Positions 58,210-64,000 of a stretch of DNA of 64,000 nucleotides are shown here, piece by piece. A program made the position numbers and the translations under genes. Every line of letters begins with the position of its first letter. Within the stretch, counting starts at the first letter, position 1. The notes below the pieces were generated by a model. The model was not told where the DNA came from, did no database searches, and saw only the letters and a list, made by a program, of their open reading frames with translations. Source of the stretch: Stereum hirsutum FP-91666 SS1 (taxonomy: Eukaryota > Basidiomycota > Agaricomycetes > Russulales > Stereaceae); NCBI RefSeq assembly GCF_000264905.1, contig NW_006763133.1:1994329-2058328 (forward strand), in the 5' to 3' direction.

Positions 58210-60726
58210 ATGGCCACCGAAGTCCCACCGACGATCAATGTCCCGGAAGGTTTCCGTTTGCACACCGAGAACACTTCCCACATACTCCTGCCAAATACCA
58301 AAGAAGCTTTCTTGAACCCAGTACAAGAATTCAACCGTGACCTCAGCGTCGCTAGTATACGGGTATGGAGCGAGGAGATGAACAGGTTGAAGGAGCAGAA
58401 GTGGAGGCAAGCACAGGAGAAGAGAGCGCAGAAGGATGCAAGCAGGAAGAGAGCTAAATTGGACGATGGCAAACCACTGTGAGTACCTTTGTCTTCTCAG
58501 TACGAACCATGGCCACATTGACCTCACAACCCTATCTAACGGTGTATCCTTCACCAGAGAACGTCCTGCAGGGGAGCCTCCTGCTTCCGCTGAACCTATG
58601 AAGGTTGAACCAGCGTCCAGCACGGGTGAGTCAATAGAGGCTACCGGAAAGGATTCAGAGGTCTGTAAACAACCTCAGCTGTCTAGGTATTATTACTTAC
58701 TGTGTAATCCCAGTTCCGACCGCAGAAGTTTGTTCTCCTGGAGGCCCTATCCGCCACCGGGCTTCGTTCTATACGCTATGCTAAAGAAATCCCCTTAGTG
58801 AAGTAGGCAATCTTTTGCTCGCTTGAATCCTTATTTTTACAAATATACCTCTAGATATGTCATAGCAAACGACTTGTCTTCCTCCGCAACCGCTGCGATG
58901 AAAAGGAACGTGGACTTGAACGGACTGGGCGGTGAAGAGGGTGCAGTTCTCGACTCGGCCGAGGGAAGTGCTAAACCGAAGCTGGGGAAAGTGAGAATTA
59001 ACGAAGGGGATGCCCGGTATGATCACAAGTTGTTCCTTTCCTAATCAGAGCTAACACTCACCTAAGTGCATTGATGTACTCACACACACTGGACCGTAAC
59101 CGTGTCGATGTCGTGGACTTAGATCCGTACGGGACAGCTGCACCTTTCATTGACTCTGCCGTCCAGTGCGTGAACGACGGAGGTCCATATCTCCCGCAAT
59201 CTTCTCTAGACGTGGCATGTTTTGACCGTAAATTTATATTTCAGGTCTTCTGTGTGTTACCTGCACAGATCTGTCTGTCTTAGCGACAAATAATTATCCC
59301 GAAAAATGGTACGCTTTGAGCATACGGTTGGGTTTTCCAGGTACTCATATACTTTTCAGCTATTCCAATTATGGTGGCATACCTGTGAAGGCTGAATACT
59401 GCCATGAAGTGGTAAGTTTGTCCCTTGCAACATTAGTCCACGAAGTAGGCTAAGCTCAGAACAGGCTCTTCGATTGGTCCTCAATTCAATATCAGTCTCT
59501 GCTGCTCGCTATGGCCGTTTCATCGAACCGTTGTTGTCCCTTTCCATCGACTTTTATGTTCGCATCTTCGTCCGAATCCAAACCGCTCCCGTTGAGGTCA
59601 AGAAGGCTGCGAGGTATGTACACGTTCTGTTCCGTTTTTCGCGTTGTTCTAATCGCCCACCTTGTATAGCAAAACGTCCATATTTTATGTCTGCTCTACA
59701 TGTCAGTCGTCTTACGGGCAACCATTGAGCAAGGTGATAGAAAGAGAGTCCAAGAACGGCACGACGAATCCTGTCTTCAAGACCCACACTGGCCCAACGG
59801 TCTCGGAAAAATGTCCTGAATGTGGATCTGCCATGCATGTGTGTATCTCGCCATTCGTTGGCTGTCTAGAGACGCAATGTAACGAGTGTTGCTTAATCCG
59901 ATGTCGAACAGCTAGCGGGCCCGATGTGGAACGGCCCCATCCAGGATCCTGAGTTTGTTGGAAAGGTCCTGCAACATGTCGAGAGTAACGAGGACAAGTA
60001 TGGCACGGTTGCCCGCATGAAGGGAATGCTCACGGTGGCCAAGGAGGTCTGTCATCATCTCTCCCGCTTGAACGGTCTGCCAACCAGACTGACCATTCAC
60101 CTCCTTTCCTAGGAACTGAACGTACCGTTTTTCTTCACGCCGACACGGGTGTCAAGTTTCTTCCACTGCAATTGCCCTTCCTTGGACGACGTGACGTGAG
60201 TTACGCCCATCCACCCATCTAACTGTAACAAGATGAACAGATCGTCGCCATTGCTCTGCGTGCTCACATCACATATCATTTTGACTTTCATCATACGCAT
60301 AGATCTGCGCTCCTGAATGCAGGTCACCAAGTCTCTCGCTCGCACGCATGCCCAGGCTCCATCAAGACCACCGCCTCCCGGCGCGAGCTCTTCGACATCT
60401 TCCTTTCCTGGGTCAAGTTGCATCCCGTGAAGATGGAAAAAATAGCGGAGAACTCGCCCTCCCGAGTCCTTCTCGCGCGCGAACCTGCGTGAGTTCATCC
60501 ATCATCTAAAACGGCGCCCTGCTCCCGTGTTCATCACTGCTTATTCTATGATGTGATATTTTACAGACAAGTGGCGGACTTCAAACGCCATCCAAAAACG
60601 CACTCCGCTTCTTCAAAGGTCAAACTCGTACGCTACCAGGTGAACCCCACGCCGAACTGGGGCCCAGGCGCAAAAGCCGACGCCGGCACTCACAACAGCA
60701 AGAGGAAGCGGGACGCAGACGAGTAG
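58210..60726 (+). CDS. TRM1: tRNA (guanine26-N2)-dimethyltransferase TRM1
   Basis: SAM-dependent enzyme that makes N2,N2-dimethylguanosine at position 26 of nuclear and mitochondrial tRNAs. The start is [20 protein letters not shown]. The N-terminal block [21 protein letters not shown] and [12 protein letters not shown] is family-typical. The SAM site is [20 protein letters not shown], followed by [20 protein letters not shown] and the catalytic motif [20 protein letters not shown]. Zinc-binding residues appear in [29 protein letters not shown] and [12 protein letters not shown]. The end is [13 protein letters not shown], a possible nuclear signal. About a dozen short introns interrupt the gene, one splitting the SAM region from KYVIAND. 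No missing motif. The LINE copy upstream leaves about 240 bp for its promoter. Confidence 0.93.
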
Positions 60727-61338
60727 TAGCAGTAGCAGTAGCAGTACGTAGCCTGACCCCATACGTTCATGCCTGTTGTTGCGACTCGAATTTTCGTGTC
60801 TTGAAGAAACGTCGGTATCGCTGTTACTGTCACGATGTACCAGTCTGTATGTCAGATGCGCTGTCATGTTTCCAACCGTATCTGGAAGCTGGAGGAGAAG
60901 AAAGCAAGAGAAAAGAGAGACGGGAATTACTACATGCGTATGCGCGTAAGACGTGGGGATCATCAATGCCTGCCAACGGGGAGACAACGGTATCTATCCA
61001 TCCATCCATCCTATCGTGTCAACGTTCTACTACGAACTGAACTGAAGAGCCCGTGAAAGAAAGAAAGAAAGAAAGGAAAGAAGTGGTGTGAATCCGGCGT
61101 GAAGGTGACGGGTGAAAAAGCCAAGAGCCAAAAAAACAAAACGAAACGAAAAAAGCAAGCGGTGACGAACAGGAGCTAGCCAGAGCGAAATGTGGAACGA
61201 ATACGGGTACTACTACTAATATGGGAACGCGTGCGAGGAGAACGAAAGAAAATATATCCATAGAAATAGAAGAAATAAACAAGTGAGAGAATGAAGGTGC
61301 TTGCTGAAGGATGCGAGGAAACAAACAGAGATAAATCA
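60727..61338. other. Convergent 3' flanks of TRM1 and the MAPKKK
   Basis: 612 bp of UTR-like sequence. It starts with an AGTAGC repeat right after the TRM1 stop (60727-60745) and holds a (GAAA)5 run at 61055-61074 in a purine-rich plus strand. No gene seen. Confidence 0.5.
61055..61074 (+). repeat. (GAAA)5 microsatellite
   Basis: Five perfect GAAA units in the 3' flank of the MAPKKK gene, within a longer purine-rich tract. Confidence 0.85.
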
Positions 61339-64000
61339 AGATCATGGAGCCGCCGTCTCTTTCATCGCGGCCTTGCTGGCCTTTCCTGGCTTTTTCGCGA
61401 GCCAAGGATGCTTAAGCAAGTCCCCAGCCGAAGGCCTCACTTCGTGGTTGAGCTCAAAGCAAAGATCGAGGAAGTTATGAGCATCCGCAGAGATATCGCT
61501 CGGGATGGCCGGTTTCGCAGCCGCGGACCCAATCTAGATAGTCACAACAACGGACGAACGCAAAGTCAGCACAGGGCGAAGCTCAAGCACAGTCGAGAAA
61601 ATAGGAAAAAGGGAAAAGGCGGGTAAACGCACTTTAAAGATCGCCTGCATCTGGTTCAGCTGCGCCCAAGGGTGCTCGCCAGTCAACATCTCGACGATGA
61701 GACATCCCACGCTCCAGATATCCGCCTTCTTCGTGTACGTGGTCTGTTTGACGACCTCCGGGGCCATCCAGAAGACCGAACCCTGGAGCGAAGGCCGATG
61801 GAGACGATTTCCAGGCATGAGATCTACACAAATCCCCAATGTCAATCATGTCAGTTCAATACGTTCCGAGATGCAATGTTGAGTCCAGTGGAGAGTGCAC
61901 TCACTGTCCTCCAACTTCTTCGAGATCCCAAAGTCGGATATCTTGATGCCTCCCTTGTTATCGACGAGGATATTCGCGCCTTTGATGTCCCGATGGACGA
62001 TACCCCGTTCGTGCACGTAGTCGAGGCCCTCGAGGATCTGCCGCAAGAAATTGCGCACGAGCGGTTCTTCGAATGCGCCGTAGTTGCGCAGCAAGGCGGT
62101 GAGGGACCCTCCGGGAACGTACTCCAAGAAGATATTGAAGTGCTCTTCGTCGGCGGATGAATCTAGCGCACACAGAGTTACACATCATCAGTGGGAATGA
62201 AGGTCAGCTAAGGGACGCTGAGATGGGTGAGGGTGAAACGAAACGTACAGAGGTATTGCACGATGTGTTCGTGCTCGAGGTCCTTCAACAGCTCCATCTC
62301 GCGTTCCAGCGCGTTCAACATCTGCTGTTTACGCTCCTTATTGATCGACGCGGCCGTAGGCAGATCGACTTGTTTCACGGCCATGAGAAGACCGGTCGTA
62401 GCGTCCATACCAAGGTAAACCTTCCCGAACGATCCCGCACCGATCAACGCACCCTTGATCCACCTCAGGCCTGAAAGAAAGAGAACCACAGTTTAACGAC
62501 GAGGTATATTTCAGATAGGGGTAAAGAAGGAGGTTAGGCCTACCGTTAGACTCGATCGCGTTGCCCGTCTCGTCCTGCTCCTCGTCTTCATCGAAATCTT
62601 CTTCATCTTCGTCATATTCCGAGTCATCCTCCTCTTCCTCCACCTCGAGTTCATCCTCCTCCTCTTCCTCCTCCGCTCCTTCGGGCGGAACGTCCGCCGG
62701 CGCTGCCGGAGTCTCGTTCTCATCGTCCCCATCCGTGACTTGCGTCCACCCACTCAACGACGCATCGTCCGCAACAGTATTAACCGCCGCATTCCCCTGC
62801 CTACTCTCCACCTCTGCCGTAATCTCGTCCATAGTCATAATACTCCCCGTATCCGACGTATCGCGCCTACTCCTCAACTCCTTAACATAACTCATCCGCT
62901 TCGAAGCGACGGACATAGGTCTCCTTGATGACGGCGTGAGCCTCGTCGCCGTCGACGCCGTCGAACCACCCGTGAGACCCGACATCGACTCTGAGAACGA
63001 TTCGAACGAGAGATTGACAGGCGGTAACAAACTCGCCCTCGACATCCTCTTCCCCCCCTCCTCGTCAATATCCTCCTCGCTCTCCAAATCGACCGAATCG
63101 CCATCGTCCCTAGAGATCGAAATCGACACCCTCGGAGGCGGATCCATCATATTACTGCCGCCGCTCCCGTTCCCGTTCCCATTCTCGTGCTCATTGTCCG
63201 CCCCCGCCCCCATCCGCCGTGGGACTTTCTCCGGCACCGCAGGCGGAATCGACGACGCCGTCGAAGTTCGATGCGAAGACCGGCGCTGGGAGTCCATCGT
63301 GCTCACGCTGAACCTCGAGCCAGGCGGCGGCGCGAACGACATCGTGCTATCCCGTTTCGAAAAACTGCCCCCGCGGAGCATACTGTTCCGCGCCGTGCGA
63401 TCTAGGAGCTTCCTCTCCGCGAAGGGGAAATATTCGTGCAGGTGGGTCGCGATGAGTTCGCTGGGCGGGCGTTGGCCGAAGAAGTTTCGGAGCTTGGAGG
63501 GCCCTTTCTTGCTGCTCGGTGTCGGGGGAGTCTTCCTACCATTGTTGTTCCCATTACCGTTACCGTTACTATTACCACTTCCTCCAGTGGATGCACCAGG
63601 TCCGAGATAACCAGGCTGCGTAGGTGAAGAAGGCGACTCGAGCGCACGCTCCGGATCGTGAACTCCCAATCCACTAAGCACGCTAATCGAACTCGCCCGT
63701 TTCATAGCCTTCGCACTCAACTGCTGCTGCTGCTGCTGCTGTTGCGAAGCACTGAACCCAGGAGACGAAAGCCCGACATCGACGTACTCGTCGTCGTTCC
63801 CATTGCCATTGCCAGAGATTCTGGGGCCCGCGCCGCCGAACAGGGGACTCGTCGGGCTCTTGCGTTGACCGGGGGGCTGTTCGCCGAAGATCTGGGCTAG
63901 GGCTTTTGAGCGTTTGATTTTTCCGGCGGCGGCGGCTGGGGTTGTGCGACGGAGGGTGAGCCCGTGTTCGCGGGCTGGATCGTCCGGGGGGGCGTGACAG
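61339..64000 (-). CDS. STE11: MAP kinase kinase kinase, STE11 type (N-terminus beyond the window)
   Basis: Ser/Thr kinase at the top of a MAPK cascade; STE11 serves mating and filamentation pathways in fungi. Only the middle and C-terminus are present. The linker is Ser-rich, with an 8-Gln run, then a long acidic tract near 62560-62700. The kinase domain reads [20 protein letters not shown] (Gly loop), [11 protein letters not shown] (catalytic Lys), [51 protein letters not shown], then [31 protein letters not shown] and the last exon [20 protein letters not shown] with the end [13 protein letters not shown]. All kinase subdomains are present. SAM and Ras-association domains, expected upstream, are outside the window. 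BCK1 is the main alternative; the kinase-domain wording and the short C-terminus favour STE11. Confidence 0.88.
63721..63744 (-). repeat. CAG repeat encoding eight glutamines
   Basis: One CAA and seven CAG codons in frame inside the MAPKKK linker. A near-pure CAG run is prone to length change. Confidence 0.9.

Noticed and set aside
1..64000. CRISPR array, bacterial operon features, riboswitches
   Set aside because: The sequence is eukaryotic with intron-rich genes; no regularly spaced repeats or ribosome binding sites are present.

Overview
The window reads as nuclear DNA of a filamentous basidiomycete, most likely an Agaricomycete. The genes are dense and on both strands. Almost all are cut by short GT-AG introns of about 45-75 nt, and I joined these by eye. 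The housekeeping set is typical of fungi: kinesin-5, kinesin-1 with the fungal IAK tail, ELF1, a Puf3-type Pumilio, SEC16, OST3, a PIK1-type PI4-kinase, KRE2-type mannosyltransferases, ferric reductase, TRM1 and a STE11-type MAPKKK. The species cannot be named from the sequence alone.

Layout. 1-6.6 kb: the 5' part of a kinesin-5 gene (minus, running off the left edge), ELF1, and kinesin-1 (KHC). 6.8-18 kb: a small unrecognised minus gene, a PUF RNA-binding protein and a very long SEC16. 18.5-23.8 kb: OST3 and a PIK1-type kinase, divergent across only 122 bp. 24.5-28.7 kb: two tandem GT15 alpha-1,2-mannosyltransferase genes, duplicated together with part of their flanks. 29.3-32.8 kb: two head-to-head genes of unknown function. 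They encode proteins of 369 and 366 residues, and by eye they are divergent paralogues with two introns at matching positions and phases. 33.2-39.3 kb: a Helitron Rep-helicase gene with all visible core motifs present. Stem-loop sequences lie on each side of it. 41-43.9 kb: an intron-rich MFS transporter. 45.2-47.4 kb: a CCCH zinc-finger, RS-rich, coiled-coil protein. 47.9 kb: an intron-containing tRNA-Ile(UAU). 49.1-52.3 kb: a ferric reductase with a long inserted linker. 53-55.9 kb: a HAM1-like membrane-anchored protein. 56-58 kb: a non-LTR retroelement copy that carries only ORF1, with a poly(A) tail and a perfect 14-bp target-site duplication. 58.2-60.7 kb: TRM1. 61.3 kb to the right edge: a STE11-type MAPKKK whose N-terminus lies outside the window.

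How the parts relate. There is no biosynthetic cluster. Most genes are independent housekeeping loci. Several act in the secretory pathway (SEC16 in COPII assembly, OST3 in N-glycosylation, PIK1 at the Golgi, GT15 enzymes in mannan elongation), but nothing in the sequence shows co-regulation beyond the shared OST3/PIK1 promoter. The accessory part is 29-45 kb, with the unknown paralogue pair, the Helitron, stem-loop sequences and two gene-poor stretches. The paralogue pair is the best candidate for something undescribed. The ORF1-only LINE copy is the clearest mobile-DNA observation. Splice junctions are inferred from reading frame and splice consensus and are not confirmed by RNA.
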